Shown here: in pieces, positions 21,801 through 32,565 of the stretch | How positions within the stretch are numbered: position 1 is the stretch's first letter | How the letters are laid out: each line of letters opens with the position of its first letter | From: Trifolium pratense | Taxonomy: Eukaryota; Streptophyta; Magnoliopsida; Fabales; Fabaceae | Direction: 5' to 3' | Length of the DNA: 64,000 bases | Assembly (NCBI RefSeq): GCF_020283565.1 | Contig: NC_060061.1 | Coordinates: 45,359,362 to 45,423,361 of the forward strand | Made by a program: the position numbers and the translations under genes | The notes under the pieces: model-generated | Databases searched by the model: none | Told to the model about the DNA's origin: nothing | What the model saw: only the letters and a program-made list of their open reading frames with translations

Positions 21801-23540
21801 CTACAATAATTATGGATAATACATTATGTCTAGAAATATAATAGTATAATAGAAATTAAAAGATGTATATTAATAATGGGAACAATTGTTTCAGTTAGAT
21901 GATCAAGAATATAAGCATTGTTAAAAAGAAAAGGGTATTTGATGTTCTTCACTTTTGGAAACTTGATGTTCTTTATGACATAGTGAAGCATGATCTTCCA
22001 CGTCATTTTTGGAAATTTGATGTTCTTCATCACTTAATGAAACTTTATTTTTTTCACCACTTATAGTAACTTCATTTTCCTCGTCAAATAAATCATTTAC
22101 TATGTTTCGGATTTTGAGAATAGTGTTAGCATCATACTTCATCAAATTTTTATGCATAGTAATCAAATCAGATTCCGAAAACATCAAACGGTTGTCCACT
22201 CTGGCCATCGGATCTACAATAATTATGGATAATACATTAGATATGTCTAGAAATATAAAAGTGTAATAGAAATTAAAAGATGCATATTAATAATGGGAAC
22301 AGTTGTTTCAGTTGGGAGAAAGTATAGATTAAATATGGACCCAGTACAAAGGTGGATCCACCTATTCATAGTAATTTTTTAATAAAATTATATTTTATTT
22401 TCTATAAAGTTCTTTTTTTTTTTACCATAAGTGGTAAAACTCCACCTTTGAACCATTTTTTATAGGACCAAATTAAACACACCCATACATTATGTATTGT
22501 TAACCTAAACAAACAATTTTTTAGATGCATGACATTATATTAGCAAATGCTAATATAGTAATATGTGGGCACATAATAAAGAACTCAGTATAAAAATATT
22601 AAGTTTTAAAAGTTGTGTGTTCAATTTTTCAAATATTAAAATGTTATATTTTATGATACAAAAATTCTATTTTTAAATTTCTTAATATTACAATTATTAG
22701 CAAGACCATTTTTTTAATGGCAGGATTATAAGCAAAACCCTATTTTATAGTTTTTTCTAATCTACCATTTTATGATTTGAGAGTATTTATATCCATCAAC
22801 CAATAAGAACAAGTCATATGAAAATTCACATATGTAAATTCAATGTTTGTTAGAAGTTTGTTACAAAAAAAAAAAAACCTTCAAATTCACATATGCAAAT
22901 TTGTTACAAGTTAGTTGTGGGTACCACATATGCAAATTTACTTATATGATTTGTTTTCATTGGTTGATGAAAAAATACCTTCAAATTATGAATGAGTACG
23001 GTAAGCCTCACCCTATTTTATTATATAGATATTTGCATAGATACATTCAAAATTAAAAACAAAATTTCATAACAGTGAAATGTATAATTGGAAGCAAGTG
23101 TAAAACTTATTTATTGTATGACAATACATAACAATAACAATAAAATTATATATGCATTTGACTTTTTCAATATTAGGATTATTAGCAAGACCCCTTGGGC
23201 TCAATTGCGTTATTAATAAAATTTAACAGTTCAAAAAATAAGAATTATTAGCAAGACCCTATTTTATTATATAGATATCGGCAGAGATACATTCAAAATT
23301 AAAAACAAAATGCCATAACAGTGAAATGTATAATTGGAAGCAGGTGTAAAACTTATTTATCGTATGACAATACATAATATATAAAATTATATATGCATTT
23401 GACTTGTAAATGTAAATTATAGGCTAATATGACTCACTAGTAATATAAGGCCCGGGTACATGATTTGCATCTAAAACTTGAGTTGAGAGAATAACAAAAA
23501 GAATAACACCAAGAAACATAAATGACCTTGAGTAAGCCAT
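21445..23540 (-). CDS. Secreted acidic nodulin-like protein, signal exon plus alternative second exons
   Basis: Exon 1 is 23540-23438 (103 nt, phase 1), encoding a signal peptide with hydrophobic core FLGVILFVILSTQVL followed by Asp-Ala-Asn-His. The nearest downstream exon with an AG acceptor (TTATTGTAG) in the right phase is 22213-21921 and ends in TAA: total 131 aa. Its mature part is acidic and Lys-rich, with repeated Glu-Val-Ser/Lys-Ser-Asn-type heptad-like phrases and a conserved start NRLMFSESDL. A second, similar exon with the same acceptor lies at 21800-21445 and would give a 152-aa product instead. This makes a short secreted protein of the cluster's family, possibly related to nodulin-22; function unknown. 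Distance to the exon-1 TATA box matches the nodulin-25-like gene. Confidence 0.65.
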
Positions 23541-23600
23541 GTTACTTCAATTCTTTCTAAATTACAATGCAATGTGGTTGAGAAATAATAATGTAATATT

Positions 23601-23645
23601 CTCTATATATAGGACAAGGAGATTAACTTTTTATGAGGCCAAGAG
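23601..23645 (-). promoter_or_regulatory. Promoter of the 23.5 kb signal exon
   Basis: On the minus strand CTATATATAGAG (23601-23612) is the TATA box, about 61-72 nt upstream of the ATG. CTCTT at 23641-23645 matches one half of the known nodulin consensus pair AAAGAT/CTCTT; the AAAGAT half found in other copies is not seen here. Confidence 0.55.
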
Positions 23646-24584
23646 TCAATGAGATGTAAACATTCTCTATATAAATTAAGGAGCCAAGGAGATGTTAATA
23701 TTAAATTATATTGAATTGAGAATTTAAACATAATTCATTCTTTATTAATTTGTTGTGTCTATTTCTTTGGTTGAATGAAGAAGTTTTTTTTTTTATTATT
23801 AAGTAGTCTAGTGACTTGAAATTCATTCTTTTAAATAAATAAATAAATAAAAAATTATATTGATAATAGCATACAAATTAAACTCTATAATATAAATATC
23901 AACTAAATTATGCTGACGGGGAAACGTAATAGAAAATATTCCAATTCCTCAACACACAACAATGACATTTGTTTTATTTTATTTTTACATTCTTAGATAA
24001 CTTTTCAAATTCATGAAAGATGGTATGAGTGAGCCCACAAGTTAAAAATTTTCATAAAAAGATTTAATATGAGTGGTATTAAATATTCGCTGTATTTTTT
24101 TTAATAAGCAAAATTGTATATTCGCTATTGGAAAAAAATATATAAAAATATCAAATGAGTGCAAGGATACATTTTGATACCGGTCTGGATCCTCAGCAGC
24201 GTTTTACTCTGCAGCAATGTCTGCCGCTAATATTTGTATCGTTGGATGCATCTATAGGCTGGGATATATTAAATAAAAACTTAGATAAAAAAAAATAAAA
24301 TCCTCAAATTGTTTATGCTTAGACAATGGAAGAACAGTCAATCGAGATAAAAAAACGAGATAAAAAAAGGAAAACCTTCCCTTTATAATGTATAATTAAG
24401 TATTTTATACATTATTTTTACTTATACTTTCATACAAGATGTGTATAAATTTGTTTATATATAATTTTTATTATTTTCACAAGACTCATAATAATGTCTT
24501 AAATATGATTAAACTTTGTTATTTATTTTACATCTAGTTTGTTTGAAAATAATAAAAAATTAATATATTTTTTAAGGTTGATAG
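23646..24584. other. Intergenic, no gene seen
   Basis: The first part (to about 23740) is shared with the other signal-exon upstream regions. The remainder is AT-rich with an AAAT tandem near 23833-23850 and no coding or RNA feature that I can support. Confidence 0.5.
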
Positions 24585-24699
24585 AATACTCCCCCGAAGC
24601 GAGGGGTTGAATTGTGTTTTATCGTTTCTAAAAATTTTATTTGTGTTATGAAAACAGAGTGATATGCACCAGAGCCAGAAATATAAACACATAGAGAGA

Positions 24700-24700
24700 T

Positions 24701-24761
<61 letters not shown>

Positions 24762-24800
24762 AGGGAGGGAGGGAGAGAGAGAGGGAGGGAGGGAGAGAGA
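24700..24800. repeat. GA/GGGA microsatellite
   Basis: About 30 GA dinucleotides grade into GGGA tetranucleotides just outside the inserted solo LTR at 24814, within the older LTR. Confidence 0.95.
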
Positions 24801-24813
24801 GCATAGAAGACTA

Positions 24814-25946
24814 TGTTGGAACAAAATGTGGTTTGTCAAACCCTTATGATTTAAAATAGATTTTGATGATAACAAAGTATTGAATAAACAATTGGTAGCA
24901 CTAATATTTTATCTAGTGTTCAGGACCATAAGTTAAAATTTTACACACTATGATCATAAGAACTACTGAGAAGATGTGGTCTTCAAGCTCTGAAGAACAA
25001 GTTCTGAAGGAAGCAAATATCTTGACTCTGAATGAAAGACAAGTCATGAAAATCTATTAGAGTCAGTGAATCTCTCATAAGCTGAAGACTCTACAAGTCC
25101 TATAGAAGTCAAAATTTGAAGTTCTGACAAGACAATTATTTAAATCAGATTCTCTGATTTGCAAATGATTGAAGGACGTTTTCTATATGGAGCGTATAAT
25201 ACATCATTCTTATCCTCAATCTTATCAACAAATGGAGCGTATAGTACTATTGTACTATTTTACTCTAAATGGTAGAGTACTATATTTTCAAGGACAAGGT
25301 AGTGGAATTGAATTAACCTTTTAAGGTAAAGAAATTCAATTCACATCCCTAATGATTTTTCATATCCAGCTGTCATATAGAATCTTCTCAATTGGTCATC
25401 ATTCTAACGTCTCTATCCTTGGTTATAAATTAGAAGACATCTTCATTTAGATTTGGCTGACTCAACTCACTACATTCTAAGATATCAGTATTTCACAAGA
25501 CTCTGATCCTCTGAATCTGTTCATATACATTGTAAATTTGTACGTTAAATATTTTTGAGTCTTAGAAAAAGCTTAGAAATTTGTATAACACTTTTGATTG
25601 TTTCAAGTGTTAGTCTTATACTTTCATTTTTTATTTGTAAGATTAGTGAAGTCTCTTGTTAGTTGTAACTTGAGCATTAGAAGTTTCTTGCTGTGTGCTT
25701 AAGCATTTGTGTAAATCTTTTATGATTTTAGTGAACTCCCTTGAAAGTGCAAGAGGACTGGAGTACTCTCGATTTGTGATGGGAACCAATATAAATCACA
25801 GTGTGTTCATCTCTCTCTAGCTCTCTTTAATTGTGCTCTATCCGCTGCTTAATTGTTTTTGATAAAAAACTTCTGAAAAAGTTTTTAACTTACTAAAACA
25901 CAATTCAACCTCCCCCCCCTCCCCTCTTGTGTTTTTCACACCTTCA
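24814..25946 (+). mobile_element. Solo LTR of SIRE/Maximus type (1,133 bp)
   Basis: It begins TGTTGGAACAAAATG and ends TTTTTCACACCTTCA, the same ends as the LTR at 52962-54052. A perfect 5-bp target duplication GACTA lies at 24809-24813 and 25947-25951. No internal retrotransposon sequence is present, so it is the product of LTR-LTR recombination. Confidence 0.9.
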
Positions 25947-26298
25947 GACTACACAAAAGTTTTTATACTAATTCCTACCATAAACGAGAGTAGTACAATT
26001 CCCCTGCATTTCCAAGGGAATTCACTAAAATCACAGATGATCGCAAGTGCTCAAGCACCTAGCTCAAGACTTTGTTGCCCAAATCCACTAACTTAGGACT
26101 TCCTTGCCCAAACTCTCTAGCTTAGTACTTCCTTGCCCAGACACACTAGCCTAGTACTTCCTTGCTCAAGTAATACGTACAAGAGACTTGTTAAACTAAC
26201 TTAAAATTTTTTAAGAGATTTTAAAATTTAACACGTACTTGATATACTATCAGAGGTGTTCACAAAATACAACACAGATACAAGACTTAACACTTAAA

Positions 26299-27139
26299 TG
26301 TTGGAATAAGGTTGGTTCTACAACTATCTAACTCAAGAGTTTTGATGATAACAAAATATGAAGAGAACAATTTTATGCACTAACGTTTTTATTAAGTGTG
26401 CAGAAAATATAAGAAAGTTGTATCTGAAGATACTGGAAGACCTTACATAAAGGACGATGAACAAAGCAAGACTCTGACTCTGAACTATGTGAAGATTCTG
26501 AATGAGTGAAGTTCGAGTGTTGTCACTAGTGTTGGATTTCAGACTCTGTGCGAAGTGTTCAGTTAAAAATCCAAGTAATCTCAGACAAGAGAAAACGACC
26601 AATCACTTGACTACACTTCAATGATATTTTCAACTAAAGTCAATGATCAAAAGAGACGTTGGAAGAAAATCTTTGCCATCAATACCAAAATGAAGTATTT
26701 CCTTTTATGAAGCATCAAACAAAGAAATCAATTATGGAAAGCCTTGCAACGACAACGATAAAATAATGGCAATCAGCAATGAAGACGCTCCTAATTCAAA
26801 TTCCAACGGTCTACTTCCTCATACAACTGTAAAAGGAGATCAAAGAATTCAAAGAAAAGTGTAAAAGTACATACATACATACATACATACATACATTCTT
26901 TTATTCTTTGTAAATCTTTTGTAAATACTTAGGAGAAAGTACTGAGTATACGAGCTTAAAAATCATTTGTGTATCTTCTTTCAAGAAGGAACTTGTAAAC
27001 ACAAAAAGCTGTTGTATAACCTTTCTAGGTTAAAGGGTTGAAAATTGATGACATGCGTCATTACATGAAAATAAGACCAATTTCAAGTGTTTTTAGAAGA
27101 ATCGTCAAACACTCCTTTCTTGTGTTTCTCGAACCTTCA
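26299..27139 (+). mobile_element. Second solo LTR, related but shorter (841 bp)
   Basis: It begins TGTTGGAATAAGG and ends TTTCTCGAACCTTCA. A perfect 5-bp target duplication TTAAA lies at 26294-26298 and 27140-27144. It contains an ACAT tandem (about 26870-26895). Like its neighbour it is inserted in the older minus-strand LTR. Confidence 0.85.
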
Positions 27140-27912
27140 TTAAATTCTAAGATACAAAGTTTGTAAGAATTCCTAAGTGTTTTTACAACTTTTGACTTTG
27201 AGAGAGTTTGTGCGCTTTTAGAGGCTGATAGGTCTTGGTGATTTTCTTCAACTGGATTGCTCTATTCATATGCAGAAGAAATAGATCTGTTGAGAAGCTT
27301 GTTGGAACTTATAATTTGCTTTATGCAAAGGTAGTTGCAATCTGGGTAATAACTGCTTCAATGCTTTGAAGAAGAGGATAATGTCTTCACATTCCTAGCA
27401 AAAGGACAACTGCTCCAACTGCCAGGATAGTGACGTTGTACTTTATTCTTTCCTCTTTGTCATCTCTGAAGTGAATCTCTAAGTAACCCAAGTCTGATCT
27501 TCCAAGATTATACCAACTTAGAGTCTGATGTTCACTACTTCTGATGCTCTTTAGCTTCTGAAGCTTGCAACCTCTGAACACCTTTAAGAGTATGCTTCTC
27601 AGAGTTTTTTTTTTTTTTTTTTCAGTTTCTCTTCAACATGTTCAAGTGGATATTAATTTTATCTTTCAATCCTGCACACTTGAACAAATATTAGTAACAC
27701 CAATTGTTCTTTTAATATATTGTTATCATCAAAACCACTAGAGAGATTAACGAAACCAATTTTGTTCCAATAAATACATTGTCATGCGTTTATCCTATCA
27801 ATATCAAAGCATATCCTTATCCAGCTTCTTATCTTATACATTTAATAATTCAATAATTATAATTTATTGACATGGTAATTTATTTTTTTTACATTTTTAA
27901 TACATATTAACT

Positions 27913-28060
27913 AGAGTTTAATGGAGATACATCGATAGTGTAAAATAGTTTTACACGATCATCCAATAAACAACTATTATTTTGCCATGTCATATTCAGA
28001 AAGTGGGGTGACGTGGCAAAAATATGGTTGATATTGGTTGACAGTTTACACTGTATGTCA
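27913..28060. mobile_element. MITE, relative of the one at 29936-30112
   Basis: It shares the internal phrase CCAATAAACAACTATTATTT and TTTTGCCATGTCATAT with 29936-30112 and has inverted outer parts (GATAGTGTAAAATAG and CAGTTTACACTG). Ends are approximate. Confidence 0.5.
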
Positions 28061-28139
28061 GAGCAAGTTCCTTTTACAACTGACAAAGAGAAGCGCGCCT
28101 TTGGAACTATGGAGTGCTTAGGTACGAGCACAAATCTTA

Positions 28140-28782
28140 AAACTGAAAAGATGTGTTAGGGACTCGAATGGGACTCAGCCATGCTTGACGACGAAAGTCC
28201 TAAGCGACAGGACGCCATCGTCATAGTACACGCCAGACAGAATGCCCAGCTCGCGATGGGATATTCATGCCCCAAGGAAGAAAACCTAACGACGGCCCCT
28301 TTCCTCATTTTGAGTTCGGAAGACTACTCTGAACACTCGAATAGGTCACCAAAAAACTTCCGAGCATGGCGTCCAAGATACCCGCTATCAAGTAAAGACC
28401 GTGGTTTAGCCGAGCACTAGGGCAAACGCATTGACCTAGCGTATAGAACGTCTATAAGTATCAAGCATACAAGCATTGAAATCGACATCGCGAGGAATTT
28501 GTTAAAGTTAAACCTCGAAACTTGTTGAACACAGAATTATAAGTATCAAGCATACAAGCATTCTAATCGACATCGCAAGGAAATAAAAATATCTCATGCA
28601 AAATATCCAAGTCTAAGCAGAAATAAACGACGAAAGATAAAATGCACACTGATAAAAAGAAAAATCAAAGTACAATAACATAAAGCAGCCATGAGGACTG
28701 CACGTTGTCAAGAGGTACATCATAAAGTGCCTTTATGGCGAGCATAATGCCGACACATACAAAAAATTAAATTACAACAACT
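28140..28782. other. Probable retroelement-derived segment, 3' flank of the next gene
   Basis: Segment 28360-28782 (with TATCAAGCATACAAGCATT repeated twice and GACATCGCGAGGAA) recurs at 35575-35980 and 49235-49583, always directly 3' of a second exon of the signal-peptide genes. The upstream part 28140-28360 is unique in the window and has a short plus-strand ORF without a domain. The GC content and repetition suggest retrotransposon origin; the family is not established. Confidence 0.4.
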
Positions 28783-30600
28783 TTAATCTTCAGGAGGAGG
28801 AGCGACGATCTGCTCGTCGCGAACTTCCTTGAACTCGTCCAAGCCCTTAGTGACCAACTCCACGTTGGGGTTCAGTACTAGCATCTGGGCGATAGCATTT
28901 TCGAAGCTGGACTTAGCGGTTTCCAACTGCAGGGATTTAGACTCGAGAATCTTTGCGATCAGCGCAGCTCGACTAAAACTCATGTATTCCCGGACGGGAT
29001 CAGCAGTATTCTTCTCGACACTTACTGAGGTTTCAACAGAGGACTTCAGCCTTTCCCTTAAATCAGAGAACTCCTCATTGAGCTTCTTCACCTCCTCAAG
29101 CAGGACGGCCGCCTTCTTAGTCAGCTCAAGGACATCCATCAAATCAGATTGCGAAACCAAACGGCTTTGCACGCTGGCCATCGGCTCTACAATAATTATG
29201 GGTAGAAATATAAAAGTGTAATAGAAATTAATAGATGTATATTAATAATGGGAACAATTGTTTTAGTCGGATGATCAAGATTATAAGCATTGTTAAAAAG
29301 AAAAGGGTATTAGCGCAATTAAGTTCCCCATTTGCCATATTAAAAAGGACAATTAAGTAAAACAGTTTTTTTTTCTTCTTTTTCTGTTCATCTCATCTTG
29401 TGATTGTATTGAAAAAAAACTTATGTTTAACATTAAATTTAGAAAATGAATTTCACTGAATTAAATTTTTTAAGAGTTTAATTGTTGTGTACTGTCGGTG
29501 TAAACATTCTTTACACATATATCCAATAATGTGTTTCCACATCATTTAATGAATATGACACATCATGTGTTTTTAAATATCATACATGATATGTCAGTAT
29601 ATTATTGGATGCATGTGTAAAATAATTTTATACTAACGATGCATATAAATTAAATTCATTTCTTAATCATTGCAAAAATAATATTTTTTCTTATAATAAT
29701 GACACGAGAAAGTATAGATTAAAGAAGTTTTCTTATATCGACCCGATGCAAAGGTGGATCCTCATATTCATAGTAAGTTTTTAATAATATATTGTTTTTA
29801 GTCTCAATAAAGTTCTTTTTTTTTTTTTACCATAAATGGTAAAAGTCCACCTTTTAAACCATTTTTTAATAGGTCCAAATTAAACAAACCCATACATTAT
29901 GTCCTGTTAACCTAAATAAATAAATAATTAAAGAGTTTAATTGATATGCACCGACAGTGTTAAATAGTTTTATATAATCGTCCAATAAACAACCATTATT
30001 TTGCCATGTCATATAAGAAAATGGGGTGAAGTGGGGTGATGTGGCGGAAAACATGGTTGGTATTGGTTGAAAGTGTAAAATTATTTTACACCGTCGGTGC
30101 ATATCAATTAAATCCATAATTAAATACATGCATGACATTTTATTTGCAAATGCTAATAATATGGTATATATGTGGCTTAAGGGTACATAATAATTAAAGA
30201 ACTCGGTATAAAAATATTGAGTCATGAATTCAATTTTTCAAAAATTGAACTGTCATGTTTTCCAATACAAAAATTCAATTTTTAGATTTCTTAATAATGA
30301 TAGGATTATTAGCAAGACCCTATTTTAATATATAGATATATGCAGTGATACATTCAAAAGTAAAAACAAAATGTCATAATAGTAAAATGTATAATTGGAA
30401 GAAAGTGTAAAACTTATTTATCGTATGACAATACATATCAATAAAATTACATATTCATATGACTTGCAAATGTAAATTATAGGCTAGTATGACTCACTAG
30501 TATTAGAAGGCTCGGGTACATGATTTGCATCTAAAACTTGAGTTGAGAGAATAACAAAAAGAATAACACCAAGAAACATAAATGACCTTGAGTAAGCCAT
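28783..30600 (-). CDS. Secreted nodulin-like protein with coiled-coil, possibly retroelement-derived tail (168 aa)
   Basis: Exon 1 is 30600-30498 (103 nt, signal peptide as in the other copies, ending Pro-Glu-Pro-Ser-Asn-Thr) and exon 2 is 29186-28783 (acceptor TTATTGTAG, stop after APPPED). The join is in frame: 507 nt. Exon 2 starts with the family sequence MASVQSRL, then changes to a predicted coiled coil (LTKKAAVLLEEVKKLNEEFS...) followed by an Ala/Leu-rich segment and a Pro-rich end. That tail differs wholly from the acidic tail of the 21.9 kb exon, and its 3' flank is the repeated segment described at 28140-28782. The intron holds at least one MITE. It probably encodes a secreted protein; partner and role unknown. 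Confidence 0.65.
29936..30112. mobile_element. MITE in intron 1 of the 28.8-30.6 kb gene
   Basis: Terminal inverted repeats TTTAATTGATATGCACCGAC and its inverse GTCGGTGCATATCAATTAAA, near perfect over 20 nt. The same terminus, cut short, is seen at about 52946-52960 next to the SIRE insertion. Confidence 0.7.
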
Positions 30601-30659
30601 ATTACTTCAATTCTTTCTAAATTACAATGCAATGTGGTTGAGAAATAATAATGTAATAT

Positions 30660-30818
30660 TCTCTATATATAGGACAAGGAGATTAACTTTTTATGAAGCC
30701 AAGAGTCAATGTGATGTAAACATTCTCTATATAAATTAAGGAGCCAAGGAGATGTTAATATTAAATTATATTGAATTGAGAATTAACATTGAGGTTGCTA
30801 AAGTCCTACTTGATCTTT
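30660..30818 (-). promoter_or_regulatory. Promoter with TATA box and nodulin consensus motifs
   Basis: On the minus strand: CTATATATAG at about 30663-30672, CTCTT at 30701-30705 and AAAGAT at 30813-30818. AAAGAT and CTCTT are the two halves of the organ-specific element known from leghaemoglobin and other nodulin promoters. The block is duplicated at 51759-51914 with both motifs kept, and at 37604-37793 with CTCTT lost. Short motifs like these occur often by chance. Confidence 0.5.
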
Positions 30819-31014
30819 ACGTAAAACTAAGAATTTTTTTAAAATTTGTTGTGTCTATTTCTTTTAAATTCATTTCTTCGGAGGAATGAAGATTTTTTTT
30901 TTCTATTTTTAATCAAATAGTCTAGCTAGTGGCTTGAAATTCATCCTTTTAAATAAATAGAAAGTCTCAAGTTCGAATACATTATTCACTACAAGAAAAT
31001 ATCAGATTAACTAC

Positions 31015-31105
31015 AAGTCACTAGGTTTGGTCTAGTGTTGAAAGGTTTGGATAGCAACGTTATATGTCTTGATTTCGATTCCCACCTCATTGTAAATAAA
31101 AAAAA
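31015..31105 (+). mobile_element. Short tRNA-derived SINE (copy 1 of a duplicated insertion)
   Basis: A-box-like TTTGGTCTAGTGTTG and B-box-like TTTCGATTCCC with A-rich 3' end. Target duplication ATCAGATTAACTAC at 31001-31014 and 31106-31119. Identical insertions at 52111-52201 and, deleted inside, at 37996-38050 show that it predates the segmental duplication. Confidence 0.8.
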
Positions 31106-31440
31106 ATCAGATTAACTACCAAAACATTACTACAATATATTGTTCTAGCTAATTTGCAATTGTTTGGACATGCTTTTACCCCATCTCAAATTTTCCCGGC
31201 TAATCATTACATTTTTTTTAAATATTTTCATTTTTGATTTAATTAATTTATATTCTCAATAAATCTAAAAAGGTATATGGACTATATACATTAGATTCTC
31301 AATGAATTTAAAAAGTAATTCTTCTCGATCGGAGGTAGTATCATAAAAAAAAAAAACTATCTCTCTAACTATTTTCGTTCCACCACCGTTATGCACTAGG
31401 TAACTCTCCGTCATCGCTTTCTCTCTGTTTCCATCGCCGT

Positions 31441-31442
31441 CG

Positions 31443-31488
<46 letters not shown>
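31441..31488. repeat. (CT)n microsatellite
   Basis: About 20 CT dinucleotides; the corresponding site in the 52.5 kb copy has far fewer repeats. Confidence 0.95.
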
Positions 31489-31512
31489 GGTTGTCATCGC
31501 GGTCGTTATCAT

Positions 31513-32001
31513 CAAGGTTTTAAATTGCGGTTGCGGTCGTGGATGCGGTTGCGGTTGCAAGTATTGCGATTGCGGCTAATGCGGACACTGCGATGCAATT
31601 GCGGCCGTTGCGACGTGAAATAATTTTTTATCCGCACAAACACAAAAAAATAACTATAATTATTGTAATTCCTTATATATCTTTTACTTATAATTCTATA
31701 TAAATTTTAATTCATTTTTAAGTCATCGAGACATAAGAAGACAGAAACTCTAAAATGAAAGGACATAAAGGAAAAAATAAAGGTGAGATTCTCTGAATTT
31801 TTACGAAAAGGAATATTGGATTGAACCGTTGCGGCTGTTGCAGTCAAAACTCCGTTGTGTTGCGGTGAAATGCTGTTGCGTTGCGGCATCACGTGTGATT
31901 TGAGTTCACACCGCAATTGCGGTCCGATGCGGTTGCAGTGTCTACCGCATCCGCAATATTGCGGCCGCATCAGGTGATGCGGTCCGCAATTTAAAACCTT
32001 G
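31513..32001. mobile_element. hAT-type MITE with an empty site in its paralogue
   Basis: Ends are CAAGGTTTTAAATTGCGG and its inverse. The 8-bp duplication GTTATCAT lies at 31505-31512 and 32002-32009. The paralogous segment at about 52576 reads CGGTCGTTATCATCGCTC, an intact single target site, which proves the insertion. The interior is rich in GCGGTTGCGG-like repeats. Confidence 0.9.
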
Positions 32002-32262
32002 GTTATCATCGCTCTTCGTCCCTACAAATCTTCTTTCGAGAACTTCGTCTCTTCGTCTCCGATCACTCTCCTATTACCGTCTCTAGGTTCAATATTGTTT
32101 TGTTGTGTTAATTGTTGGTTGAATATTTCTCTGTTCATGTTAGGGTTCCTTTTTTAGTTCATATTGAAAACTCATAAAGAGTTCATATTGTTTAGTTCAT
32201 TTGTTTTGCTTGTCGTTGATGCGTTTAGTTAATTCATGTCTTTATTATTTATCACACTGCAG

Positions 32263-32548
32263 ATTGGTGAAGGAACTTACAACAGTGTTTGTAGAGCTCA
32301 CGTTCTTGAAACTAACAAAATTGTTTCTTTGAAGAAGGTTAAATCCACTAATATGGATCCCGAAAGTGTTCGTTTTATGGCAAGAGAAATCATTCTCCAA
32401 AGAAGGCTCGATCATCTAAAATGTCATGAAACTTGAAGGAATGATTACTTCAAAGATTTCTGGTAGCTTGTACCTTATTTTCGAATATATGGAACTTGGT
32501 CTTAATGGCCTTTCAACAATGTCGGGCAACAAGTTTACTCAATCGCAG
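32263..32548 (+). pseudogene. CDK-like kinase exon fragment (copy 1)
   Basis: An intron acceptor (ACACTGCAG) is followed by a glycine-rich loop (IGEGTYNSVCRA), the catalytic lysine (SLKKVKSTN) and the PESVRFMARE helix, as in plant CDKC/At1g54610-type kinases. After Leu-Asp-His one extra A shifts the frame; the next frame continues MKLEGMI...SLYLIFEYMEL up to a GT donor. The rest of the kinase (HRD, DFG) is absent. The piece has exon-intron borders, so it came from genomic duplication, not from an mRNA copy. It points away from the nodulin-like gene upstream. Confidence 0.75.
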
Positions 32549-32565
32549 GTACATTTCCCCTTGCA

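Larger units (their letters stand above)
24590..27772 (-). mobile_element. Old minus-strand solo LTR of SIRE type, split by two later solo LTRs
   Basis: Read on the minus strand it begins TATTGGAACAAAATTGG (27772 downward; TG mutated to TA) and continues with TTTTGATGATAACAA, the pattern of the SIRE-type LTR at 52962. It ends near 24590 with ACACAATTCAACCCC. Internal LTR landmarks, including the TTTTAGTGAATTCCCTTGG segment, lie at about 25970-26040 on the minus strand, between the two inserted LTRs. A perfect 5-bp direct repeat AATAC lies at 24585-24589 and 27773-27777. Removing the two plus-strand insertions leaves about 1.2 kb, the size expected of one LTR. Confidence 0.65.

Noticed and set aside
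24534..24875. Ser/Leu/Pro-repeat ORF
   Set aside because: It is the translated GA microsatellite.
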